Positions 1 to 6,098 of a stretch of DNA of 6,301 bases are shown one piece after another. The stretch is from Bacteroidota bacterium (lineage in GTDB: Bacteria > Bacteroidota > Bacteroidia > AKYH767-A > JABDAW01). The notes under the pieces are model-generated. The model saw only the letters and a program-made list of their open reading frames with translations. It ran no database searches and was not told the origin of the DNA. Position numbers and translations under genes: made by a program. Each line of letters begins with the position of its first letter. Within the stretch, counting starts at the first letter, position 1. The stretch spans positions 1 to 6,301 of the forward strand of contig JAHEYM010000247.1 of NCBI GenBank assembly GCA_023251595.1. The letters are read 5' to 3'.

Positions 1-121
1 AGTGAATTTATAAAAAATGAAGTAACCATACTTACAAATGAGCAGGTCAAAACCACCTGTATGTATGACTATATTTTTTCCTGCTCAATTTGGACTAATA
101 CTTATTAGGTAATGGTATAAC

Positions 122-1078
122 ATGTTGAGTTTTCATATCGATGTGGAGTTTCAAGATAAGGATAAAAGAACATACAGGCAGGAATTTTCAAGAACGGGTA
201 CTCAGAAGTTGATGATTGGTGAACCTATTCTACTATCAAAACCGGAAACAAAATACAGAACAACTGGCTTAGGAATTCTTTTGTTCGGAAAAAATCCACG
301 ACTACGATTCCCGCAAGCTGTTCTTAAAGTTGAGGCTAGATTTGGCAACGGGGAACCGGAAATTCATGATTTCACAGATGCAATCGTTCTCATACCGGAT
401 AAAGTGGAGGAATGGCTCAAAAGAGTTTTATCTTCCAAAATATCCCGCGAAAATTTTGCCCGAACCTCTGAATACTCCTACCCGATCATAGTTTTACGAG
501 AGGCGATTATTAATGCTTTAATTCATCGTGACTATGATATTGCCGGGGCTAAATGTTATCTCATTATTGACGAGGATAAAATTGTTGTTCGGAGTCCGGG
601 TCTTCCAGTGAGTCCGATCAAGTTTGCTGATTTTCAAGCATTCAAAGCACCCTCATTGAGTCGTAATCCAAAATTGATGGCTGTTTTCAACGCGATGAAA
701 TATGTTGAAGAACGCGGAATCGGAATGATGGAAATGAAATCGCTACCGGAAAAATATCAACTTCCATTGCCAAGTATTACTTGGAACGATCCTTATATCG
801 ACATTAATTTCCCACGAACACAAAATTTCCTCGAATCTCTTATCGGTAAATCGGCATTTGATCAATTAAACGAGGAAGAGAGAAACGGTCTCGTTTATAT
901 TCGGGATCGAAATGGAGTTTCCAAATCTGAGTATGCAGAGCACTTCGGCTTTAATGATAAAAAGGCGCAACGGCACTTAGGTAAGTTTAAAACCATGCAG
1001 TTGGTTGATACAACTGGTCAAAGTATCTCAATCAAGTACACATTTAGCCCTGTGAACAATAATTATCAAACTTGGTAA
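122..1078 (+). CDS. AlbA_2/RecG-like family ATP-binding protein, short form without N-terminal domain
   Basis: 318 residues. The core is a GHKL-type (HATPase_c_4) ATP-binding fold. LLFGKNP at 53-59 marks the family's linker, LREAIINALIHRDYD (125-139) is the N-box with E127, N131 and HRDY, VRSPGLP (156-162) is the G1-like loop, and RNP (181-183) with VEERGIGM (195-202) is the nucleotide-lid region. Residues 250-300 look like a winged helix. Family members usually start with an AlbA_2 (Schlafen-like) domain of over 100 residues; only about 45 unremarkable residues precede LLFGKNP here. In-frame stops at 23-25 and 110-112 forbid an upstream extension, so this is a short variant or a 5'-decayed copy. 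No convincing ribosome binding site precedes the ATG. Such proteins are common in accessory DNA and are thought to act as regulators or nucleic-acid-binding ATPases. The role here is unknown; it sits 570 bp upstream of the reverse transcriptase on the same strand. Confidence 0.85.
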   Translation: MLSFHIDVEFQDKDKRTYRQEFSRTGTQKLMIGEPILLSKPETKYRTTGLGILLFGKNPRLRFPQAVLKVEARFGNGEPEIHDFTDAIVLIPDKVEEWLKRVLSSKISRENFARTSEYSYPIIVLREAIINALIHRDYDIAGAKCYLIIDEDKIVVRSPGLPVSPIKFADFQAFKAPSLSRNPKLMAVFNAMKYVEERGIGMMEMKSLPEKYQLPLPSITWNDPYIDINFPRTQNFLESLIGKSAFDQLNEEERNGLVYIRDRNGVSKSEYAEHFGFNDKKAQRHLGKFKTMQLVDTTGQSISIKYTFSPVNNNYQTW

Positions 1079-1105
1079 GCCCCCTTTTCTTTATTCGATT
1101 ATGCC

Positions 1106-1120
1106 AAGATTGCTAATCTT
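1106..1120 (+). repeat. Small perfect hairpin after the ATP-binding protein gene
   Basis: AAGATT-GCT-AATCTT forms a perfect 6-bp stem with a 3-base loop 28 bases after the stop codon at 1078. No T-run follows, so it is at best a weak terminator or a 3'-end stabilising hairpin. Confidence 0.35.
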
Positions 1121-1127
1121 CATATAG

Positions 1128-1227
1128 CTGGCTGGACATTAAGGTGGAAATTATGTCCACCTTTCACTACTTTCGCTGATCGAAAACCAGCTAGCTGGAC
1201 ATATTGCTGGACATTATGTCCAGCTTC
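1128..1227 (+). repeat. Two imperfect 37-bp direct repeats, each with an inner inverted repeat
   Basis: Copy A is 1128-1164 and copy B is 1191-1227, 63 bp apart. Each begins CTRGCTGGACAT and contains a 19-bp inverted repeat: A at 1143-1161 (GGTGGA/TCCACC arms) and B at 1206-1224 (GCTGGACA/TGTCCAGC arms, loop TTA). The second arm base and its partner change together (G-C in A, C-G in B), so the fold seems conserved. GCTGGACA occurs three times (1131, 1194 and 1206). Possible roles are an operator for the upstream winged-helix protein, an RNA element, or decayed coding DNA: one frame of copy B reads LAGHIAGHYVQL, resembling the Gly-His linker repeats of AlbA_2-family proteins, while copy A has stops in that frame. 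Confidence 0.7.
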
Positions 1228-1281
1228 GCAGATATACTTCAGATATTCAGAATGCGGCGATATTACTTCCCGAAAAGGTTA

Positions 1282-1310
1282 TTTGACAAAATGGCAGTTT
1301 AATATTATTG
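1282..1310 (+). promoter_or_regulatory. Candidate promoter of the ncRNA/reverse transcriptase unit
   Basis: TTTG at 1282-1285 (also the start of TTGACA, 1283-1288) is followed after 17 bases by TATTATTG at 1303-1310. This matches the Bacteroidota -33 TTTG and -7 TAnnTTTG elements with one mismatch. Transcription would start near 1315, just ahead of the structured region. Read as a sigma-70 promoter, the TTGACA has no well-spaced TATAAT, so the Bacteroidota reading is preferred. Confidence 0.5.
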
Positions 1311-1315
1311 GCATT

Positions 1316-1714
1316 CAGATTGCTTAAATCAACTGCCTCAGTCAATGGATTGAGGGTAGAAGGTTTAAGTAAACAAGCATTGCGCCTATTCGCAAGAATA
1401 GTGCCAAAGCCGACAGGATGTCAGAGTTTCTGACAGCAAGTTCTACTACCGCCATAACTCGGAGGAGCAGAATGAAGTTGGTTAGAATTGTTTCCGAAAT
1501 CATCTTATTATTGTTCAATTTCCCCGTAGATCCTTTTAAGGGTTTAGATACCGATGAGTCTTTGATCTAAAGTTGAAGTTTGGAGGTAGTGCCGGATAGT
1601 GATATTCGACCAAGTGTGGAGAGAGGGCCCGTTGAGGTGAAAGTCCTCGGTGAATTGGGGAGCATGTCAAAATACATGGTTCCGGATTCCGGAATATTCA
1701 CGGCTCATGCTCCC
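1316..1714 (+). ncRNA. Probable structured ncRNA upstream of the reverse transcriptase (putative RT template/partner)
   Basis: About 400 bases without a convincing gene but with a series of local hairpins: CTATTC-GCAA-GAATAG (1386-1401, GNRA loop), TGTCAGA-GTT-TCTGACA (1419-1435), TAGATC/GATCTA (1527-1532 with 1564-1569), CGGATA-GTGA-TATTCG (1593-1608, GNRA-type loop, one G.U pair), GAGG/CCTC (1634-1637 with 1645-1648), and a perfect 9-bp stem GGGAGCATG/CATGCTCCC (1658-1666 with 1706-1714) that ends 16 bases before the reverse transcriptase ATG. A candidate promoter lies just upstream. DRT2, DRT9 and some related antiviral reverse transcriptases carry a structured RNA in this position that is copied by the enzyme. 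One forward frame is stop-free from 1373 to 1567. The ends are inferred from the promoter and the last stem, and are approximate. Confidence 0.55.
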
Positions 1715-1730
1715 TTTAAAGAAATGTCGG

Positions 1731-3218
1731 ATGCTATACAATGAAGATACGTGGACACGCTTTGTGCAGAAAGTTGAAAAGGGATATAAAGTAAAGAAAT
1801 ATCTCCATTTCGATCATAGATTTGAATTCCCGCTGCGAAAAAATGAAATAAAAGATATTGTATCTAATCGCAATGCGGTTATTAATCACCCATTCCTTCC
1901 TCTCATTAAAGTTCAGATAAAAACGCCACGTTACCGTTATCAGGAAGCGGAAGAAAAGTATGATCTGGAAACCAAAGTTAGACCGATTTCCTTCGCCTCT
2001 CATTTCGATACTTATCTCTACGCCTTTTACTCATTTGCCCTTAGCGAAAAATATCAGGAATATATCAAATTAAATGAATTTGAAAGTTGTGTACTCGCTT
2101 ACAGGAACGACCTCGATGGAAAGTGTAATGTGCAGTTTGCACACGAGGCGTTTGAAGTGATTCGTAATACGGGAGCTTGCACCGCGATAGCAATGGATAT
2201 TAAAGGCTACTTTGACAGTATTGATCATCAGACATTAAAAAGTTGCTGGTGTAAAGTATTGGGTGTGAAAGAACTTCCTGAAGATCAATATAGCATATTC
2301 CGGTCACTGTCAAAATATAGTTATGTTAAAAAAAACAGCATTCTCAAACATTTTAGAATCAATCTAAAAAAAATTCCTAAAAAGGAATTGCCAGCTACAC
2401 TAACTGATTTGATACCCGGCAAAACTTTTGTTGAAAAATTTAACCGGCTGCGGAAAGATAAATTATTTGTGGTTAATGAAGAACATGAAAAATTAAGTGA
2501 TGGTTATAAGCGATTTTATGGGATTCCCCAAGGCTCTGCGTTGAGCGCATTACTCTCCAATATTTATTTAATTGATTTTGATAAATACATGTATGAATAC
2601 GGTCAGCAAAAAGGATTTGTTTATCGTCGTTACTGTGATGACATTTTAATTGTTGTACCTTCCGATAAAGCGTCTGAGGTGAATAAGGAAGTTGTTGAAC
2701 TAATTTTAAAATATAAACTCATTATTCAAAGTAAGAAGACTGACTTAATAGAATTTATGCATGATAAGAATGGCAAGCTCCGAGGATTCGATCTGAAAAA
2801 AAGAAGGGATGATGATAAATCATTCTATACAGCCAAACAGTTTAAAAACCTCCAGTATCTTGGATTTGAATTTAACGGACAGCACGCTTACATTCGTCCA
2901 AGTAGTTTATCACGATATTTTCGGAAAATGAAAGCAAGAATCGTCAAAACCGTTTCTATGTCTGCCAGTAAGAACAGTAAATCTCCAATAGTTTTCAAGC
3001 AACAATTATATAATCGCTATTCACATCTTGGTAAAAGAAATTTTCTTTCGTATGCTTATAATGCCACCAAGAAATATTATAAAAATTCCGAAGGAAAAAG
3101 AAAAGAAGGAATGGATTCTCCGGCTATTCGTAAACAAATTTCAAGGCACTTCGATATCTTACAACTAGAACTGGAATCAAAAACGGAAAGAAGAAGGAAA
3201 ATAAAAGTTAAAATATGA
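1731..3218 (+). CDS. Defence-associated-type reverse transcriptase (UG/DRT family, DRT2- or DRT9-like)
   Basis: 495 residues from the ATG at 1731. Palm motifs in order: KVRPI (82-86), AMDIKGYFD (154-162, first catalytic Asp D156), a long insertion (about 192-263, beginning LSKYSYVKK), GIPQGSALSALLSNIYL (264-280), YCDD (301-304, catalytic D303/D304) and LQYLGF (374-379). A basic, probably helical C-terminal region follows; there is no maturase or HNH domain. These features indicate an RNA-directed DNA polymerase that would copy an RNA template. Stand-alone enzymes with YCDD and an upstream structured RNA fit the antiviral DRT2/DRT9 type, but the subtype is my inference. A GTG at 1650 would add 27 residues, yet those codons run through the 9-bp terminal stem of the probable ncRNA, so 1731 (or ATG 1707) is the likelier start; no clear ribosome binding site decides it. 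Retron, DGR and group II intron hallmarks were looked for and not found. Confidence 0.93.
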   Translation: MLYNEDTWTRFVQKVEKGYKVKKYLHFDHRFEFPLRKNEIKDIVSNRNAVINHPFLPLIKVQIKTPRYRYQEAEEKYDLETKVRPISFASHFDTYLYAFYSFALSEKYQEYIKLNEFESCVLAYRNDLDGKCNVQFAHEAFEVIRNTGACTAIAMDIKGYFDSIDHQTLKSCWCKVLGVKELPEDQYSIFRSLSKYSYVKKNSILKHFRINLKKIPKKELPATLTDLIPGKTFVEKFNRLRKDKLFVVNEEHEKLSDGYKRFYGIPQGSALSALLSNIYLIDFDKYMYEYGQQKGFVYRRYCDDILIVVPSDKASEVNKEVVELILKYKLIIQSKKTDLIEFMHDKNGKLRGFDLKKRRDDDKSFYTAKQFKNLQYLGFEFNGQHAYIRPSSLSRYFRKMKARIVKTVSMSASKNSKSPIVFKQQLYNRYSHLGKRNFLSYAYNATKKYYKNSEGKRKEGMDSPAIRKQISRHFDILQLELESKTERRRKIKVKI

Positions 3219-3308
3219 ATTATTATTGGTTCACCCCGAAGACCATATAAACGCAGGGAGCGGAAACCGAAAAGCTAATAGAGTAGGTCAAATATAATCC
3301 TTTGCGAA

Positions 3309-3443
3309 ATGGCAAATAAGCCAAAACAACCGAACTGGCCTAGCAAGAAAGAAGGCATGAAGTCAGGCATCAAAAGGGATGTGAGTCCTCCGAAACCGAA
3401 ACCCGGTCGTGGGGCTTCAATCCAACCAAAACCGAAAGTATAG
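3309..3443 (+). CDS. Small Lys/Pro-rich protein co-transcribed with the reverse transcriptase
   Basis: ATG at 3309, TAG at 3441-3443, 44 residues, beginning MANKPKQPNWPSKKEG and ending SIQPKPKV. Strongly basic (about a quarter Lys/Arg) and Pro-rich with no hydrophobic segment, so it should be soluble, probably disordered, and able to bind nucleic acid. It starts 90 bases after the reverse transcriptase stop and ends 8 bases before a strong terminator, so it fits as the last gene of that unit. The 90-base gap holds small inverted repeats but no clear ribosome binding site. I cannot assign a family. I have an unverified impression of similar short proteins with a PNWPSK-like core in Bacteroidota. 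It could instead be an untranslated 3' RNA segment; its size and lack of a ribosome binding site keep confidence moderate. Confidence 0.5.
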   Translation: MANKPKQPNWPSKKEGMKSGIKRDVSPPKPKPGRGASIQPKPKV

Positions 3444-3451
3444 TAAGAATG

Positions 3452-3474
3452 AGGGGGCTTTGAGGCCCCCTTTT
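3452..3474 (+). terminator. Rho-independent terminator of the reverse transcriptase unit
   Basis: AGGGGGC (3452-3458) pairs with GCCCCCT (3465-3471) around the loop TTTGAG, and the stem runs into TTTTA. The 7-bp, nearly all-GC stem with a T-run lies directly after the small ORF's stop codon and separates this unit from the nuclease-like gene. Confidence 0.9.
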
Positions 3475-3613
3475 ATATGAATTAGTATTCACGTCTCTGA
3501 AAATAAGAATTTTAATAGGGGTATGACTGAAATCCTCATCCTTAAAATATTCGACTTAGACTTTTTCAAAAACAAACCGAGTATGGACAATAGAATCTTT
3601 CTCTGGAATGTCG

Positions 3614-3640
3614 GTTGCATCATGAAAATCATTATTTTTG
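3614..3640 (+). promoter_or_regulatory. Candidate promoter of the PD-(D/E)XK gene
   Basis: TATTTTTG at 3633-3640 matches the Bacteroidota -7 consensus TAnnTTTG exactly. The -33 element is poor: GTTG at 3614-3617, with a short 15-base spacer. Initiation near 3645 would leave an untranslated leader of about 18 bases before the ATG at 3663. The rest of 3475-3662 shows nothing else. Confidence 0.45.
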
Positions 3641-3662
3641 AAATTCTAAATCTTCAAATTAG

Positions 3663-4742
3663 ATGAACGTTACAGGTTTTATAAAAACACCGGAGTTTAA
3701 AGAGAGGATTAATAAATCCACAATAAGTTGGGCAATGCGGACTCCAAGCGGTAAATTATTAGCACCTCCTCCCAATAAAGAAAGAGAGCATGAAGTAGCA
3801 ACCGCATTTCATTATCTTATGAATTTTCATGTTGAATACTTAAATAGAGGAAAAAAAATTCATAAGAGGAAATGGATGTCAACATCTTGGTTAGAGCAAA
3901 ATTCCTCATTAATAAGTGAAGAATATACACCAAAAGATGATGAAGAAAAAAAAGTGGTAAAATTCTACAAATATTTAAATGACAATTATCAAAAGCTGAT
4001 CCCTGTGTATGAGAGGTACATCATAGAGGGAGAAATTACCGATGAATTATTATATTTTTGTTTGTTATTATCTAAAATTGAGGCGGAGGAATGGATTTAC
4101 AAAAAGATTCCGGTTAAATATTCAAATCTGCGAATCCCTTTATTTTACACAGAACCAAGTCCAGAAAGTATTGCCGATCTCAAAAATCTACATAATTTAA
4201 TAAACCCCAATGATTTCAGATGCTATCAAAAATGTTATTTAAATCCGGTACTCTCCGGACGGGAAATTTATTGGCTAAGAGATTCATTTGCTGATCTCAT
4301 TATAGATGACACTTTAATCGAAATAAAAATTTACAAAGAAATAACGCAAGCTAAATTTAAAAGTCACATACATCAATTACTTGTGTATTTTCTCATGTCC
4401 TTGGTTGGACAAATTAATCCTAAACGACGAAAACCACTTAGCGAATATGATGAATACAGGGTCAGGATTGGAGAATTAAATCTTAAACCCCAAAGAAATC
4501 AAAGGAGTCCAATTAAATATTTTGGTATTTATTATGCCCGACAAGGGATCTATTGGAAACAACCGATCGCTGCGGTTCTTAATACTGACAACTATTTTCG
4601 AGAATATGAGCGTAAATTCCCGTTTGAGAAGACGGACTACACGGGCGTTTATTATCCTGATGAATTCAAATCTGTACGGGATATTCAAAAAGATCCTGAG
4701 ATAATTGAATTAAAAAAGTGGTTTTTGGAAAATGCGTTCTAA
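3663..4742 (+). CDS. PD-(D/E)XK nuclease-like protein
   Basis: 359 residues. The diagnostic stretch is FADLIIDDTLIEIK (209-222): D211, eight residues, then E220-x-K222, the D...ExK metal-binding arrangement of PD-(D/E)XK nucleases. It is followed by HIHQLLVYFLM (235-245), where Q238 and Y242 match the helix of Cas4/RecB/YqaJ-like members. The preceding about 200 residues are rich in Lys, Glu and aromatic residues and resemble no domain I can name. No signal peptide or membrane segment is visible, so a cytoplasmic nuclease is expected. An in-frame TAG sits immediately before the ATG (3660-3662), so the ORF cannot extend upstream. There is no methyltransferase or specificity subunit in the window, hence no evident restriction-modification pair. 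It is separated from the reverse transcriptase unit by a terminator, and may be an independent defence or mobile-element gene. Nuclease fold likely, substrate unknown. Confidence 0.75.
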   Translation: MNVTGFIKTPEFKERINKSTISWAMRTPSGKLLAPPPNKEREHEVATAFHYLMNFHVEYLNRGKKIHKRKWMSTSWLEQNSSLISEEYTPKDDEEKKVVKFYKYLNDNYQKLIPVYERYIIEGEITDELLYFCLLLSKIEAEEWIYKKIPVKYSNLRIPLFYTEPSPESIADLKNLHNLINPNDFRCYQKCYLNPVLSGREIYWLRDSFADLIIDDTLIEIKIYKEITQAKFKSHIHQLLVYFLMSLVGQINPKRRKPLSEYDEYRVRIGELNLKPQRNQRSPIKYFGIYYARQGIYWKQPIAAVLNTDNYFREYERKFPFEKTDYTGVYYPDEFKSVRDIQKDPEIIELKKWFLENAF

Positions 4743-4892
4743 AAAGAGTTTGAGAGCTGCTTCGTGTTTATATTTGCAAACCGTCATTTACTTTCAAATC
4801 TTTCCAAAATGTTGCCTAAATTGTTCTACAATAGTTTCACAAATAGAAAACGTATCAAAATTAACATCTGATTATCAATCACTTATAAATTA

Positions 4893-4967
4893 GTTCGAAT
4901 CCCTCCCTCTCCGCGGAACTGTTTCGGTAACAGGATCAGTAATCTGTTAACAGGTTTTTGTTTCTGA
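4893..4967 (+). repeat. Partial tRNA-Ser copy: last 21 bases plus downstream hairpin (possible attachment-site scar)
   Basis: This 75-base stretch aligns without gaps to 6226-6300, which begins in the T arm of the complete tRNA-Ser and runs past its terminator-like hairpin; I count 64 of 75 identical. Bases 4893-4913 equal the tRNA's T-loop and 3' acceptor strand with one change (C4906 for T6239). The bases before 4893 show no anticodon, D arm or 5' acceptor strand, so the copy is not a functional tRNA. It lies between the defence-type genes and the TolB-like gene, as expected for one end of an element integrated at a tRNA 3' end. A degraded tandem tRNA gene is the alternative. Confidence 0.75.
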
Positions 4968-4970
4968 TCC
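4937..4970. terminator. Hairpin cluster between convergent genes
   Basis: AATCTG-TTAA-CAGGTT (4941-4956) forms a short stem followed by TTTGTTT, a terminator-like layout on the + strand downstream of the nuclease-like gene. A wider stem, GGATCAG (4933-4939) with CTGATCC (4964-4970), encloses it. The corresponding hairpin after the intact tRNA-Ser keeps pairing through compensating changes. Confidence 0.45.
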
Positions 4971-4972
4971 GG

Positions 4973-6067
4973 TCACCAAACAATTTCAACAATCACTATT
5001 TTGCCTTCCTGCGTAATAAGACTTTTCTGAACTCCGCCCGCGAATTTATTTCCTTTTGGTGAAAAAGAACCAAGACCGGTCCACACGGCTTTACCTGCAT
5101 ATTGTTTATTTTCCTGATCATTTAAAAAAGTAATTCTTTTTTTATTCGTGCTCTCGGTATTCATCATCCACCAATCCGTTCCTTTATTTTTATTATCTTT
5201 ATTACTCATCCATAATATCTTTTTTCCATCGGGCGTGAAAGCGCCATGTTCATTATAATCTGTTCCTGAGGTTAGTTGCTTAACATTATTTCCCGAAGTA
5301 TCGACCACAAATATTTGTTGATTCCACGCTGATTTTTGATTAAAACTACTGCAAAATATTATTTGTTTTCCATCAGGTGAAAACCCATATTCTTCATAAA
5401 ATGATTTATCATCTTTAATTACGGCATGAATATTTGATATATAAGGAACCGAATCTTCACCGAAATAAAAATCTGCCATTTTAATATTCCAATAGCCAAA
5501 ATTTCTTGTTGGATAAAATATATTGGGACGCTTCACTCTATCTGTCCAAACTATATGTTTTCCATCGGGTGAAAAACGGGCTGCGATCACACCATGATCG
5601 TAATCATTAACAATATCGAGTATCTTGAAACACTTTTTCCCGTCAACGGTCATTACCCAGATATCGGAAAATGCACCAAAACCGGGAAGTGCGTCAATCG
5701 ACCCACGGGGGTGTACTTTTTTTTCTGCAAGAAATAACAACCATTTACCCGACGGGTGCCAGGCGGGACAGCATATATGCCGGTTGGGCAGGAACGGATG
5801 ATTGCAGGTTATGCACGTGTCGTGCGAGCCGTCAGGTAGTGCGAGGTGGATGTCGTAGTATTTGTCATCGCCCTTGCATGAATAAGCGATTCTGTCACTA
5901 CCGGATTGATCCCACGAACAATCGAGTCCGCTTTCACGAAAAGTGGTGATAGTTGTGGTTTGAGAGAAGGAAAGGGTGAAAGAGTGAAAGAATGAAAGAA
6001 TGAAAAAGTGAAAGAGTGAAGGAATGAAAGAGGGAAAGAGTGAGGCCGTTGTTCGGTTTTCGTTCAT
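4973..6067 (-). CDS. Secreted TolB-like (PD40/WD40-like) beta-propeller protein
   Basis: 364 residues from the ATG at 6067. A short polar start (MNENR) leads into a hydrophobic stretch of Leu/Phe/Ser/Ile (about residues 9-33), ending LSFSQ, which reads as a signal peptide. The mature part carries repeated PD40 signatures, each followed by a beta-strand: HPSGKWLLF, SPDGKHIVW, SPDGKQIIF, TPDGKKILW and SPKGNKFAG, as in TolB-like propellers. The protein should be periplasmic or exported; related proteins bind partners or sugars and no enzyme motif is visible. A perfect TAnnTTTG promoter element (6098-6091) places initiation shortly before this ATG, which supports it over a TTG at 6142 that would put the hydrophobic stretch too far from the N-terminus. 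The gene converges on the nuclease-like gene and diverges from tRNA-Ser. The 8-bp tandem repeat in its signal-peptide region is unusual. Confidence 0.8.
   Translation of the reverse strand: MNENRTTASLFPSFIPSLFHFFILSFFHSFTLSFSQTTTITTFRESGLDCSWDQSGSDRIAYSCKGDDKYYDIHLALPDGSHDTCITCNHPFLPNRHICCPAWHPSGKWLLFLAEKKVHPRGSIDALPGFGAFSDIWVMTVDGKKCFKILDIVNDYDHGVIAARFSPDGKHIVWTDRVKRPNIFYPTRNFGYWNIKMADFYFGEDSVPYISNIHAVIKDDKSFYEEYGFSPDGKQIIFCSSFNQKSAWNQQIFVVDTSGNNVKQLTSGTDYNEHGAFTPDGKKILWMSNKDNKNKGTDWWMMNTESTNKKRITFLNDQENKQYAGKAVWTGLGSFSPKGNKFAGGVQKSLITQEGKIVIVEIVW
5970..6041. repeat. 8-bp tandem repeat, nine units, inside the signal-peptide coding region
   Basis: Nine consecutive units of GAAAGRRT-like sequence on the + strand: GAAAGGGT, GAAAGAGT, GAAAGAAT twice, GAAAAAGT, GAAAGAGT, GAAGGAAT, GAAAGAGG, GAAAGAGT. 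Eight is not a multiple of three, so three units encode a repeating hydrophobic octapeptide on the minus strand (SLFPSFIP, SLFHFFIL, SFFHSFTL). Gain or loss of a unit would shift the downstream frame. Confidence 0.9.
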
Positions 6068-6090
6068 TCTGAAACTGTTTGAAGGAAAGC

Positions 6091-6098
6091 CAAAGGTA
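6091..6098 (-). promoter_or_regulatory. Bacteroidota-type -7 element for the TolB-like gene
   Basis: TACCTTTG on the minus strand matches TAnnTTTG exactly, about 24 bases upstream of the ATG at 6067. I see no TTTG at the expected -33 distance. Confidence 0.4.

Noticed and set aside
1..108. Open frame running from the window edge to TAG at 106
   Set aside because: 35 codons with no recognisable motif; it may be the end of an upstream gene but cannot be supported from this window.
1128..1227. CRISPR array
   Set aside because: Only two imperfect repeats with unrelated spacing logic and internal long inverted repeats; no cas genes.
1418..1570. Independent 50-residue gene in the leader region
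   Set aside because: The ATG sits in a strong hairpin, has no spaced ribosome binding site, and the stretch is better explained as structured RNA; kept only as a finding about the open frame.
1626..1660. Group II intron domain V-like motif (GAGGTGAAAGTCCTC)
   Set aside because: It resembles the tip of domain V, but it lies before the RT rather than after it, lacks the AGC triad strand and lower helix, no GUGYG intron start is seen, and the RT has no maturase or endonuclease domain.
1731..3218. Diversity-generating retroelement RT
   Set aside because: DGR RTs have a GQ-type motif in place of PQG; here the motif is GIPQGSALS, and no template/variable repeat pair or Avd-like gene is present.
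1316..3218. Retron (msr-msd plus RT)
   Set aside because: The RT lacks the retron VTG motif region, and the upstream RNA does not show the flanking a1/a2 inverted repeats around an msd stem that I would expect.
5671..5949. Plus-strand 92-residue open frame
   Set aside because: It lies wholly inside the TolB-like gene on the other strand, is rich in Cys and Arg, and has no motif; it is a shadow frame.
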